In this document: piece after piece, positions 48,739 to 57,715 of the stretch
Layout of the letters: each line of letters begins with the position of its first letter
Position numbering within the stretch: the stretch's first letter is position 1
Source of the DNA: Herbidospora galbida
GTDB lineage: Bacteria; Actinomycetota; Actinomycetes; Streptosporangiales; Streptosporangiaceae
Reading direction: 5' to 3'
Assembly (NCBI RefSeq): GCF_005233835.1
Contig: NZ_SZQA01000008.1
Coordinates: 62,001 to 126,000, forward strand
DNA length: 64,000 bases
Position numbers and translations under genes: made by a program
Notes under the pieces: generated by a model
Databases searched by the model: none
What the model was told of the DNA's origin: nothing
What the model saw: only the letters and a program-made list of their open reading frames with translations

Positions 48739-49965
48739 GTGCGTAGCAGGGAGCGGGAAAGTCGCCAAGCGGTGGCGCAGGCGCGTCTCAATCAGATCGT
48801 CGATCGGCCGCCGCCTTCATTCGGGGCCGTTCAGCCTCAACAGAACTATCCGGTGCAGCCGGGTTCCCGACCGACGGGGCCGGTGGGCCCCAGAGGGCGT
48901 GACCCCTATCAGGCCGAACCGCCGCCGGAGCTTCAGAACGGTGTGCCTTCTTCGTCTTTCGGCGCTCCGCTCGACCAGACCGACGATTCACATTCGTTCA
49001 CGGCCGCTCAGCCACAGCCGCAGTACCTGGTGCAGTCGGGTTCCCGACCGGCGAGAGGAGATGACCCTTACCAGGCCGAGCCATCACCGAGTCCGCAGAA
49101 CCGCGCGCCTTCCTTGCGTGACACCCCGCCCAACCGGCTCGACGATCCCCCTGCGTTCAGGCCCGAGCAGTCGCAGCCGAAGTATCCGGTGCATTCGGAT
49201 TCCCGACCCACAAGGCCGGCGCGCCCCAGAGGGCGTGACTCCTACCTGGCCGAGTCTGATTCCCAGCTTGGCGCTCCCATGTCACCCGGCGGGATACCGC
49301 CCTCCTTCGGGAAGGCGCCGCCCTTGCCGAGATGGCCGCTTCTCGACGAGAACGAATTGGCCGACGAGCTCAACGGACCGCTCGATCCGGGGCGTCGAGG
49401 AATCAAAGGGCTGATCCTGGTGGGGATCGTGGCGGCTCTGGTCGCCGTGGCCATCGCGATCTGGACGCGTCCGCGCGAGGAACCGCTTGCGCCGCCCGCC
49501 CCCGTGGCCGGGGCATCGGTGGCGCCCAGTCCTGTACGGTCGGCCGCCGCTGCCGAGGTGACGGTCTACGTGACGGGCAAGGTGAAACGTCCAGGTGTGA
49601 TCGCTCTACCGCTGGGGTCACGCGTGGTCGACGCGATCATGGCGGCGGGCGGGCTCAAGAAGGGTGCCGAACCGGGAGGGCTCAACCTCGCCCGCCGGGT
49701 GATCGATGGAGAGCAGATCGCGGTGGGAGATCCCGCGGCGGCGGCCGCTCCCCCGCCTGCGGTCGCGGAGTCCGGGGTGGTCAGCCTCAATTCGGCCACC
49801 GTCGACCAACTCGACCAGCTGCCCGGCGTGGGAGAGGTGCTGGCGCAGCGGATTGTCGAATACCGCGACACCAACGGAGGATTTCAGAGCATCGAGCAGC
49901 TACGCGAGGTCGAGGGGATCGGCGAGGCCAAATTCGCCGATTTGAAAGACCAGGTCACACTGTGA
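48739..49965 (+). CDS. comEA: ComEA-like DNA-binding competence protein with triplicated linker
   Basis: 408 residues. The cytoplasmic N-terminus (1-220) holds three similar units at about 32-60, 91-114 and 145-172 with the core YPVQPGSRPT...RGRDPYQAE. One TM helix at about 223-241 is followed by a SLBB domain (TVYVTGKVKRPGVIALPLGSRVVDAIMAAGG) and a C-terminal helix-hairpin-helix pair (VSLNSATVDQLDQLPGVGEVLAQRIVEYR...GIGEAKFADLKDQVTL). GTG 48739 is chosen since TACCTT lies 6 nt before it (leaderless); a longer frame from 48604 lacks support. It binds incoming DNA outside the membrane for ComEC. Confidence 0.88.
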   Translation: MRSRERESRQAVAQARLNQIVDRPPPSFGAVQPQQNYPVQPGSRPTGPVGPRGRDPYQAEPPPELQNGVPSSSFGAPLDQTDDSHSFTAAQPQPQYLVQSGSRPARGDDPYQAEPSPSPQNRAPSLRDTPPNRLDDPPAFRPEQSQPKYPVHSDSRPTRPARPRGRDSYLAESDSQLGAPMSPGGIPPSFGKAPPLPRWPLLDENELADELNGPLDPGRRGIKGLILVGIVAALVAVAIAIWTRPREEPLAPPAPVAGASVAPSPVRSAAAAEVTVYVTGKVKRPGVIALPLGSRVVDAIMAAGGLKKGAEPGGLNLARRVIDGEQIAVGDPAAAAAPPPAVAESGVVSLNSATVDQLDQLPGVGEVLAQRIVEYRDTNGGFQSIEQLREVEGIGEAKFADLKDQVTL

Positions 49966-50274
49966 CTTCCAGTCTTCTTGTACGACTAAGGCACGCCAAG
50001 CAAGTCGTCAGAGCGGGAGGACAATGGAGCCGCACTGTGCCGGGTGGGATGTACCACTCGCCTCGGTGGTGGGATCCAACCCCGAGGTGCAGCAAGGATG
50101 GCGAGCCAAAGCGCCTCCTCCTGCGGGTGGGCGGAGAGCGGATGACTCGCCGCCTGCTCTGGTCCCGCAAATCAAGGTTGGCTGAGATGCGGCCGCCATC
50201 CCATCCCGCTATCCCGCCTGAGGGTCCGGCCATTTGTCAGCCGTAGGGCCAGATCTCAATGAAGGGAGTTCCCA
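49966..50274 (+). other. 309-bp comEA-comEC gap
   Basis: Usually these genes nearly touch. Here the gap holds a 53-codon ORF (50024-50185) with GGGAGG just upstream. The comEC SD is AAGGGAG at 50262-50268. Nothing else is recognised. Confidence 0.5.
50024..50185 (+). CDS. Small ORF of 53 residues, unknown
   Basis: Starts MEPHCAGWDVPLASVVGSNP and ends PALVPQIKVG. GGGAGG (50015-50020) is only 3 nt from the ATG, which is close for an SD. No family recognised. Composition (Pro/Gly/Arg) gives weak coding support. It could be a chance ORF or a decayed part of the comEA-comEC junction. Confidence 0.3.
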   Translation: MEPHCAGWDVPLASVVGSNPEVQQGWRAKAPPPAGGRRADDSPPALVPQIKVG

Positions 50275-52701
50275 GTGAGTCGCCGGTTCTACGGGATACG
50301 CGGGCTGCGATCCACGGCCTCCCCGTCGCGACCGGTTCTCACCAGAGGTCGACCTCAAATAAGCAGCCGGTTGCAACCACGCAGTGGCCTTCACCTGCGA
50401 GACAAGCTCAAGACGCGAATCCAGCAACGAACCAACCGCTACCACCCCAAAGACGACGAGATCCTCACCCCACCCGCCAACGTCTGGCAAGGCCACTCCG
50501 TCGAACTCGTAGTCCCGGCCATAGCGGCGTGCCTGGCCGCCCTCCTCCTCATCGGCCTCCCCGCCTGGGCCTCCTTCGTCGCCGCCGGAATCTTCGCCCT
50601 GATCGCCGTCTCCAGAAAGCGAATCCTCGTAGCAGTCGCCATCGCAGGATGCGCCGTCTCGATAGTGGTCGGCGTCAAAGTCCACGCCGTCACCTCAGGC
50701 CCGCTGACGGATATGGCGAAAAAGAACGCCACCGTCACAGCCGAACTCGTCATCGCCGCCGACCCCAGAGTCAAGGGCGACCTCGTCTTCGTCGAAGCCC
50801 GCATAGTCGCGGTCGATCGACTCAAACTCGACGCCCCAGTACTCGTCTTCGCCCGAGGCGACACCTGGCGCACCCTCCTCCCCAGCCACCACGTCAAAGT
50901 CTCCGGCCGTCTCGGCATAGCAGAACCGGGAGAACTGCTCGCAGCCGTCTTCATGGCCCGAGGCGCCCCGGCGATCCTCACCCCGCCATCGAACCCACAC
51001 GACATCGCAGGCGCCGTCAGAGCAGGACTGAGAGAGGCCAGCTCCGTCCTGGGCCCCGCCGAACGCGGCCTGCTCCCCGGCCTGGTGGTGGGCGACGTCA
51101 CCAACCTCGGCGAAGACGTCAAGGCCGACTTCAAAACCGCGGGCCTCTCCCACCTGACCGCCGTGAGCGGCGCCAACCTCGCCATCATCGGCACCGCCGT
51201 CCTGCTCCTCGCGCGGGCCGTGGGGTTCACGCTCGTCTGGCGGGCCGTGCTCGTCGTCGCCGCCATGGTCGCGTTCGCGTTCGTCGCCCGGTTCTCGCCG
51301 AGTGTGCTGCGGGCCCTCGTCATGGGGACGATCGCCGCGCTCGCCCTCGGCGCCGGCCGCCAGAAGGACGGCGTGTCCGCCCTCTCGGTCGCCGTCCTGC
51401 TGTTGCTGCTGTTCAACCCCGGTCTGGCCAGAGAATACGGGTTCGCCCTCTCGGTCTCCGCCACCGCCGGAATCATCCTGCTGGCCCCGTACTGGCGGGA
51501 TCGGATGGCCACCCGGATGCCCCTCTGGTGCGCCGAGGCGATCGCGGTGCCGGCGGCGGCGCAGGTCGCGGTCACGCCGATCCTGGTGCTCATGTCGGGA
51601 GAGATCGGGCTCGTCGCCATCCCGGCCAACCTGTTCGCCGGTCCGGCCGTCGCCCCCGCCACGATCATCGGGTTCGTCGCCGCGATCACGGCTCCGATCA
51701 GCATGGACCTCGCCCAGCTGGTCACCCGGCCCGCCGGGCTGGCCGTCGGGTGGATCGTCCTGGTCGCCGACCGGGCGGCCGACGTACCCGCCGCGACCAT
51801 TGGCTGGCCCGGCGGCCTGGTGGGGGTGGCGCTGCTCGTGCCGATGGGGATCGCCCTCTGGCATCGCGGTGCCAGGCGGGTGAGTGTCGCCGTCGCGGGC
51901 GGGGTGCTGGTCGCGACGCTCGTGGCGGGGCCGGTGGTGTCCGGTTGGCCGCCCGGCGGGTGGCTCATGGTGATGTGCGACGTGGGGCAGGGCGATGCGA
52001 TCGTGCTGCGCGCCGGCGACGGGACGGGGATCGTCGTCGACACCGGGCCCGAGCCCGATCTCGTCGACGCCTGCCTCGACCGCCTCGGCGTCGACGCGGT
52101 GCCGCTGCTGGTGCTGACCCATCCGCACGCCGACCACACCGGCGGGCTCACGGGGGTGTTACGGGGTCGGCGGGTCGGGGCGGTCGTGGTCAGTCCGAAG
52201 CGGGTCGTCAGTCCGGAGCTGGCCGCGCGGCGGATCCCCGAATGGGTCGTCACGCCCGGTACCACCTGGAGGTTCGGCGAGCTCATTCTCACCGTCATCG
52301 CGCCCGCGCCCGACGCGCCCTCCAAGGGCGCGGGCGAGGGGTCGGTGCTGAACAACGCCAGTGTGGTGCTGCACGCCAAGTGGCCGGGCACCTCCGCGCT
52401 GCTCGCGGGTGACCTGGAGACCGAGGCGGAGTCCGCTCTGGTACGCACCCTCCCGCAGGCCGACATCCTCAAGGTCCCCCACCACGGGAGCGCGCGGCAG
52501 GACCCCGCCTTCCTGGCCGCCGCGCGTTCCCGGCTGGCCCTGATCAGCGTGGGCGCGGGGAACGACTACGGCCACCCGGCCGGCTCGACCCTCGCCACGC
52601 TGACCATGCTCGGCACCCGGATCCACCGCACCGACGTACAGGGCGACATCGCGGTCGTGACGAGGGAGGGCGCGCTGGCCGTGGTCGCGCGGGGGCCGTG
52701 A
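50275..52701 (+). CDS. comEC: ComEC/Rec2 DNA-channel protein
   Basis: 808 residues. Several N-terminal TM helices and a DUF4131-like soluble part are followed by the competence channel (VVGDVTNLGEDVKADFKTAGLSHLTAVSGANLAI). The C-terminal metallo-beta-lactamase-like domain has LTHPHADHTGGL and KVPHHGS. The N-terminal 60 residues are Arg-rich and unusual for the family. GTG 50275 is chosen because AAGGGAG lies 6 nt upstream. With ComEA it imports single-stranded DNA. Confidence 0.92.
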   Translation: MSRRFYGIRGLRSTASPSRPVLTRGRPQISSRLQPRSGLHLRDKLKTRIQQRTNRYHPKDDEILTPPANVWQGHSVELVVPAIAACLAALLLIGLPAWASFVAAGIFALIAVSRKRILVAVAIAGCAVSIVVGVKVHAVTSGPLTDMAKKNATVTAELVIAADPRVKGDLVFVEARIVAVDRLKLDAPVLVFARGDTWRTLLPSHHVKVSGRLGIAEPGELLAAVFMARGAPAILTPPSNPHDIAGAVRAGLREASSVLGPAERGLLPGLVVGDVTNLGEDVKADFKTAGLSHLTAVSGANLAIIGTAVLLLARAVGFTLVWRAVLVVAAMVAFAFVARFSPSVLRALVMGTIAALALGAGRQKDGVSALSVAVLLLLLFNPGLAREYGFALSVSATAGIILLAPYWRDRMATRMPLWCAEAIAVPAAAQVAVTPILVLMSGEIGLVAIPANLFAGPAVAPATIIGFVAAITAPISMDLAQLVTRPAGLAVGWIVLVADRAADVPAATIGWPGGLVGVALLVPMGIALWHRGARRVSVAVAGGVLVATLVAGPVVSGWPPGGWLMVMCDVGQGDAIVLRAGDGTGIVVDTGPEPDLVDACLDRLGVDAVPLLVLTHPHADHTGGLTGVLRGRRVGAVVVSPKRVVSPELAARRIPEWVVTPGTTWRFGELILTVIAPAPDAPSKGAGEGSVLNNASVVLHAKWPGTSALLAGDLETEAESALVRTLPQADILKVPHHGSARQDPAFLAAARSRLALISVGAGNDYGHPAGSTLATLTMLGTRIHRTDVQGDIAVVTREGALAVVARGP

Positions 52702-52718
52702 TGTGGCATGCTGCCGGG

Positions 52719-53684
52719 ATGGGGAACGCCGCGCCGGTGACGCTCGTGTCGGGTGACGAGGAACTGCTCGCCGACCGGGCGGTCGCGTCGGTGGTCTCGT
52801 CCGTACGCGCCGCGGAGCCCACCGCCGAAGTCCACGACCTCGTCGGGGCGAAGGTCGAGCCCGGCGAGCTGACCCGGCTGATGTCGCCCTCGCTGTTCGG
52901 CGACCGGTCGGTCGTGGTGGTGCGCAACGCCCAGGACCTGACGAAAGACGTCGTCACCGAGACGGTCAAGTACGCCGCCCATCCGTCCGACGACGTGACC
53001 CTCGTGCTCGTCCACCCGGGCGGGGTGAAGGGCAAGGCCCTGGTCGACGGGGTGAAGAAGGCCGGCGCGCAGGTGGTCACGGTCGCCAAGCTCACCAAGG
53101 CGGGCGAACGCATCGACTTCATCCGCAACGAGTTCCGCGGTCTCGGCCGTACGATCGCGCCCGCCGCCGCCCACGCCCTGCTCGACGCGGTCGGCAGCGA
53201 CCTGCGCGAGCTGGCGGCGGCCTGCAGCCAGCTGGCGTTCGACACCCAGGAGAAGACCGTCGGCGAGGCCGCCGTGGCCCGCTACCACCGCGGCCGCGCC
53301 GAGGTGAGCGGCTTCAACGTGGCCGACATGGCGGTCGAGGGCAAGCTCGCCGAAGCCCTGGAGCAACTCCGCTGGGCCCTGTCGACCGGTGTGGCCCCCG
53401 TCCTGATCGTCAGCGCCCTGGCGGGCGGCCTCCGCAGCCTCGCGAAGGTGTCTGGCGCCCCGAGGAACGCCAACGAGAACCAGCTCGCCGGACGCCTGGG
53501 CATGCCCCCGTGGAAGATCCGCAACGCCCGCCGCCAGCTGAACGGCTGGGGCCCCGAGGGCCTGTCCCGCGCGATCCAGGCCGTGGCGACGGCCGACGAA
53601 CAGGTCAAGGGCGGCGGAACCGACGCGGCCTACGCGCTGGAGAACACCATCCAGACGATCGTCCACAGCCGAAACGGCCGCTGA
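52719..53684 (+). CDS. holA: DNA polymerase III delta subunit
   Basis: 321 residues. The N-terminal AAA+-like fold starts VTLVSGDEELLADRAV, then FGDRSVVVVRNAQDL. The C-terminal collar domain includes RWALSTGVAPVLIVSALAGGLRSLAKV and GMPPWKIRNARRQL. Subunit of the clamp loader. ATG 52719 is preferred (CATGCT, 6 nt upstream, fits a leaderless -10); an ATG at 52698 overlapping the comEC stop is the alternative. Confidence 0.93.
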   Translation: MGNAAPVTLVSGDEELLADRAVASVVSSVRAAEPTAEVHDLVGAKVEPGELTRLMSPSLFGDRSVVVVRNAQDLTKDVVTETVKYAAHPSDDVTLVLVHPGGVKGKALVDGVKKAGAQVVTVAKLTKAGERIDFIRNEFRGLGRTIAPAAAHALLDAVGSDLRELAAACSQLAFDTQEKTVGEAAVARYHRGRAEVSGFNVADMAVEGKLAEALEQLRWALSTGVAPVLIVSALAGGLRSLAKVSGAPRNANENQLAGRLGMPPWKIRNARRQLNGWGPEGLSRAIQAVATADEQVKGGGTDAAYALENTIQTIVHSRNGR

Positions 53685-53710
53685 CCCGACACGCCGACGA
53701 AGCTGGGCCA

Positions 53711-53769
53711 GAGTCCGAGCCCCGATGTCGTCGCCGCCACGAGACGAAGCCCTTCAGGCCCGGACTCTC
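53711..53769. terminator. Inverted repeat between holA and degV
   Basis: AGAGTCCG (53711-53718) / CGGACTCT (53762-53769), with GCC/GGC one base inside, enclosing about 35 nt. It lies between convergent genes and overlaps the degV stop. No U-tract. Confidence 0.5.
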
Positions 53770-54607
53770 AAGCCGGCGAGATCGTGACCCCCACCACCCC
53801 GGGCCCCGTGTGCACCCCGATGGCCGCCCCGATCTCCCCCACCCAGACCGCCGCGACCTTGGGCACCCGCCCCCGCAACCTCTCCACCAGCCCCGCAGCC
53901 CGTTCGGCCGCCCCCAAATGCTGCACTCCCACATTCACGACATCATCCCCCGCGGCCACGACAGCCAGATCCTCCAGCCGGGAAAGGGCCCGAGAAGCAG
54001 TCCGCACCTTTTCCAACAGGGCCACGCTCCCCCCGCTGACATGCAGCAGCGGTTTGACAGAAAGCGCACTCCCCAAAAGCCCGGCGGCGACCCCGATACG
54101 CCCACTCCGCCGGAGATACTCCAACGTGTCCACGTAAAAGAACGAAAACGTTCCCCCGGCACACCGCCGAGCAGCCGACGCGACAGAAGAAAGGGACTCA
54201 CCCAGAGAAGAGGAAACGCCGGCCGCGACCACGGCGAACCCCAACCCCATTCCCACCGACCGGCTGTCGACGACCTCGACCGGAATGGAGGCCGACTGCG
54301 CCGCGAGCCGGGCCGCCTCCACCGTCCCCGACATCGCCCCCGACAGGTGAACAGACACCACCCCGGTGGCCCCACCGGCCGCCGCAGCCTCGTAAACATC
54401 CAGGAATCGCTCAGGAGACGGCCGTGACGTCGTCACCGCGGACGACACCCGCAACGCCGCGGAAACGGTGTCAGCGGAGATCTGGGACCCGTCCAGGAAC
54501 TCGCGGCCGCCGACGACCACGGTCACCGGCACGACGGTGATTCCGTACCGCGACGCCTCGTCGGGAGGGAGGTAGGCGGTCGAGTCGGTGACGACGGCGA
54601 CCGTCAT
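53768..54607 (-). CDS. DegV-family fatty-acid-binding protein
   Basis: 279 residues. N-terminal VAVVTDSTAYLPPDEASRYGITVVPVTV and VTTSRPSPERFLDVYE, then HLSGAMSGTVEAA, VVDSRSVGMGLG and the C-terminal SVKPLLHV region. DegV proteins bind fatty acids and, in some bacteria, support FakA fatty-acid kinase. No fakA is adjacent. Its ATG directly follows the hutI stop (TAGATG), so it is co-transcribed with hutI. Confidence 0.9.
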   Translation of the reverse strand: MTVAVVTDSTAYLPPDEASRYGITVVPVTVVVGGREFLDGSQISADTVSAALRVSSAVTTSRPSPERFLDVYEAAAAGGATGVVSVHLSGAMSGTVEAARLAAQSASIPVEVVDSRSVGMGLGFAVVAAGVSSSLGESLSSVASAARRCAGGTFSFFYVDTLEYLRRSGRIGVAAGLLGSALSVKPLLHVSGGSVALLEKVRTASRALSRLEDLAVVAAGDDVVNVGVQHLGAAERAAGLVERLRGRVPKVAAVWVGEIGAAIGVHTGPGVVGVTISPA

Positions 54608-55816
54608 CTACTGCACGGGCGTGCCGCCGCGCCACACGCGGCGGGGCTTCAGGCCGAAGGCCCAGGCGAAGGCGCCTTCGTGGTCGGCGTCCCACTGCAC
54701 GATGTCGGCCAGGCGGCCGGGGGCCAGGATGCCCCGGTCGGGGGCGCCGAGGACCTGGGCGCCGCCCAGGGTCGCGGCGCGGAGGGCGTCGCCGACGCTC
54801 ATGCCGAAGGCCGCCACGGCAAGGCTGATGACCAGGGACATCGACGTGATGCCGCAGTGGCCGGGGTTGTGGTCGCTGCCGAGGGCGACGGGCACGTGCT
54901 GCGAGAGCAGGCGGCGGACCGGCGGCAGCTGGCCCTGCTGGAGGGCGGTGCCGGGGCACACGACCGCGGGCACGCCGTAGCGGGCCATCAGGGCGATGTC
55001 CTCGTCGGTCACGTGGTGGAGCAGGTCGGCGGAGGCGCAGCCCATCTCGGCGGCGAGCTGCACCGCGCCGCGCTTGGAGTAGGCGCCGGCGTGGACGCGG
55101 GGCAGCAGGCCGACGTTGCGGCCGGAGGCCAGCACCCAGCGGGCCTCCTCGGCGGAGAAGTGGCCGTCGTCGCAGTAGACGTCGACCGAGTCGGCGCCGG
55201 CGGCCGCGGCGTCGGCGCACCAGGCGGCGACGGCCTCGACGTAGTCGCGCTGGCGGCCGAAGTATTCCGGCGGGACCACGTGGGCGGCCATGAAGGTCAC
55301 GTGGACGCGCGGCATCATCGGCTCCTTCTCCAGTTCACGGAGAAGGCGCACGTCGGCGAGTTCGCCGTCGCGCGTCAGGTGGTAGCCCGTCTTCGCCTCG
55401 ACGGTCGTGGTGCCGCTGAGGAGCCACTCGCGCAGGCGTTCGCGAACGCCGTTGCACAGCGTCCAGGGGTCGGTGCCGCGCGTCACGGTGACGGTGGAGC
55501 CGATGCCGCCGCCCGCGGCGGTGATGGCCGAGGCGGTCGAGCCGCCCGAGCGCATCGCCAGTTCCGCGTAGCGGTTGCCGGCGTACACGGGATGGGTGTG
55601 GGCGTCGATGAGGCCCGGGGTCACCAGGGCGCCGCCCAGGTTCTCGACGTGGTCGACGTCGGTGATGTCGTCGACGACGCCGGGGACCGACTGCGGCAGG
55701 TCGGCCGCGCGGCCGACCCAGGCGATGCGGTCGTTGTGGACGAGAATCGAGGCGTTGCTGCAGACATCGTGACCGGTCCAGAGGCGGCCGATGTTCGTGA
55801 GCAGCCTAACGGTCAT
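54608..55816 (-). CDS. hutI: Imidazolonepropionase
   Basis: 402 residues. Amidohydrolase with metal motif VTPGLIDAHTHPVYAGNRYAEL, GTTTVEAKTGYHL (substrate), RVHAGAYSKRG and SDHNPGHCGITSM. It converts imidazolone propionate to N-formimino-glutamate in histidine breakdown. ATG 55816 is chosen because it starts the family N-terminus TVRLLTNIGRLWTG; an earlier ATG at 55921 adds 35 poorly conserved residues. Other hut genes are not in the window. Confidence 0.93.
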   Translation of the reverse strand: MTVRLLTNIGRLWTGHDVCSNASILVHNDRIAWVGRAADLPQSVPGVVDDITDVDHVENLGGALVTPGLIDAHTHPVYAGNRYAELAMRSGGSTASAITAAGGGIGSTVTVTRGTDPWTLCNGVRERLREWLLSGTTTVEAKTGYHLTRDGELADVRLLRELEKEPMMPRVHVTFMAAHVVPPEYFGRQRDYVEAVAAWCADAAAAGADSVDVYCDDGHFSAEEARWVLASGRNVGLLPRVHAGAYSKRGAVQLAAEMGCASADLLHHVTDEDIALMARYGVPAVVCPGTALQQGQLPPVRRLLSQHVPVALGSDHNPGHCGITSMSLVISLAVAAFGMSVGDALRAATLGGAQVLGAPDRGILAPGRLADIVQWDADHEGAFAWAFGLKPRRVWRGGTPVQ

Positions 55817-56233
55817 CCGACCACCACCAATGAGGACGCCAATGTCGTCGCCACCGGTGGACCCGCCGGGTCCGCTCCGTGTCCGGACGTCATTGGGGGG
55901 TCTCCTGCTCTCATCGCGCACCGGGTTGTGCGATGGACCGATCGCCGGGGATCGCCTCGGCGATTTCAGTCCAGTTACGTTATTTCACAGGTCGCCTCGC
56001 TGTACAGGGTTATTGAGAAGAACGCCGGTTCGCCTCCTGGGCATCCGGTTGGCCCGTCCTGCTCTCCTGTCACGCCCGAGCCCATTCCCCCAGGTAAGGC
56101 CCGGTAAAGCGCGCGTCCCCCACGCGTAACGGCACTCACGGCGAAATTCGCCGTGAGGCTCGCCATATCGTACCAACGGCGACGCATGCTAGCTACCGCC
56201 GGTTTCCTGCCGCTTTACGGAAAAGGTACGAAA
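55817..56233. promoter_or_regulatory. 417-bp intergenic region, hflX end to hutI start
   Basis: Both neighbours are on the minus strand, so this region should hold the hutI promoter and the hflX terminator. A palindrome with 11-bp arms lies at 56135-56157. No clear -35/-10 pair for hutI was found. No ORF with credible start. Confidence 0.5.
56135..56157 (-). terminator. 11-bp palindrome downstream of hflX
   Basis: Arms CTCACGGCGAA (56135-56145) and TTCGCCGTGAG (56147-56157) around a single A. As RNA it folds into a stem with a 3-5 nt loop, about 77 nt past the hflX stop. No U-tract, so a terminator or an operator. Confidence 0.5.
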
Positions 56234-57631
56234 TTAGACGGTTTCCACCGGCTTGGCCACCCTGTCCAGCTCGTGGTGCAGGGTCGACGGAACCCGCGCG
56301 TGCAGGATCGTGCCGTCGCCGGTGTGGTCGACCGACAGCACCTCGCCCTCCTTGTGGGCCCGCGCGACCAGGTCGCCCCGGTCGTAGGGGATCAGCACGT
56401 GGACCTCGTGGTCGAGGTGGGGCAGCTCCTGCTCGATCAGGTCCATCAGCTCGGAGATGCCCTGGCCGGTGCGGGCGCTGACCACGATGCTGTGACGCTC
56501 GCGCATCGTCAGCCGGTCGATGACCTCGCGGGCGGCGGCGTCGGCCTTGTTGATCACGACGATCTCGGGGATGTCGCGGGCGCCCTCGATCTCGCCGAAG
56601 ACCTCGCGCACGGCGGCCAGCTGCGACTCGGGGTCGGGGTGCGAGCCGTCGACGACGTGCAGAATCAGGTCGGCGTCGCCGACCTCCTCCAGCGTCGAGC
56701 GGAACGCCTCGACCAGCTGGTGCGGCAGGTGGCGCACGAAGCCCACCGTGTCGGCCAGGGTGAACAGGCGGCCTTCGGGGGTGCGCGCGCGGCGTACCGT
56801 CGGGTCGAGGGTGGCGAACAGGGCGTCCTCCACCAGCACGCCCGCGCCGGTGAGGCGGTTCAGCAGCGACGACTTGCCGGCGTTGGTGTAGCCGGCGATC
56901 GCCACCGCGGGCACCTCACGGCGACGGCGCGAATGGCGCTTGGTGTCGCGGGCGGTGGACATCTCCTTGATCTGGCGGCGGAGCTTGGCCATGCGCTCGC
57001 GGATGCGGCGCCGGTCGAGCTCGATCTTCGTCTCACCGGGGCCGCGGCCGCCGATGCCGACGCCGCCGGCCGCCCGTCCGCCGACCTGGCGGGACAGGTT
57101 GCCACCCCAGCCTCGCAGGCGCGGCAGGAGGTAGGAGAGCTGGGCCAGTTCGACCTGGGCCTTGCCCTCGCGGCTCTTGGCGTGCTGGGCGAAGATGTCG
57201 AGGATCAGCGCGGTGCGGTCGATGACCTTGACCTTCACCACTTCTTCGAGCTGGCGCAGCTGACCGGGGGTCAGTTCACCGTCGCAGATGACGGTGTCGG
57301 CGCCGGTCGAGGCGACGATGTCGCGCAGCTCGATGGCCTTGCCCGAGCCGATGTAGGTGGCCGGGTCGGGCCGGTCACGCCGCTGGATCAGGCCTTCGAG
57401 GACCTCGGAGCCGGCCGTCTCGGCCAGCAGCTTGAGTTCCTGCAGGGAGTTCTCGGCGTCGAAGGAGGTCCCGCTGGTCCACACCCCGATCAGGACGACC
57501 CTCTCGAGGCGGAGCTGCCGGTATTCGACTTCGGTGACATCTTCGAGCTCCGTCGAAAGACCCGCGACCCGCCGTAGCGCCTGACGCTCTTCGAGTTCGT
57601 AATCGCCGATGTCTTCTGGCTCGTTATGCAT
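56234..57631 (-). CDS. hflX: Ribosome-dissociating GTPase HflX
   Basis: 465 residues. The N-terminal HflX domain (ENSLQELKLLAETAGSEVLEGLIQRRDRPDPATYIGSGK in part) is followed by RGPGETKIELDRRRI, G1 GYTNAGKSS, G3 DTVGFVRHLP, G4 NKAD and G5 VSARTGQG. It rescues stalled ribosomes after heat and antibiotic stress. Start chosen at ATG 57631, 11 nt after AGGAG (57643-57647); ATG 57640 is too close to that SD. Confidence 0.93.
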   Translation of the reverse strand: MHNEPEDIGDYELEERQALRRVAGLSTELEDVTEVEYRQLRLERVVLIGVWTSGTSFDAENSLQELKLLAETAGSEVLEGLIQRRDRPDPATYIGSGKAIELRDIVASTGADTVICDGELTPGQLRQLEEVVKVKVIDRTALILDIFAQHAKSREGKAQVELAQLSYLLPRLRGWGGNLSRQVGGRAAGGVGIGGRGPGETKIELDRRRIRERMAKLRRQIKEMSTARDTKRHSRRRREVPAVAIAGYTNAGKSSLLNRLTGAGVLVEDALFATLDPTVRRARTPEGRLFTLADTVGFVRHLPHQLVEAFRSTLEEVGDADLILHVVDGSHPDPESQLAAVREVFGEIEGARDIPEIVVINKADAAAREVIDRLTMRERHSIVVSARTGQGISELMDLIEQELPHLDHEVHVLIPYDRGDLVARAHKEGEVLSVDHTGDGTILHARVPSTLHHELDRVAKPVETV

Positions 57632-57715
57632 ATACGTCATTTCTCCTGACAACAATGCGACACCACCGTGTCTTCCCATCGATGGTGGCACGACACGGGA
57701 ATCCCGCGCATCACG

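Noticed and set aside
48670-48740. Replication origin at the DnaA box
   Set aside because: A single box without clustering, AT-rich element or dnaA/dnaN neighbours.
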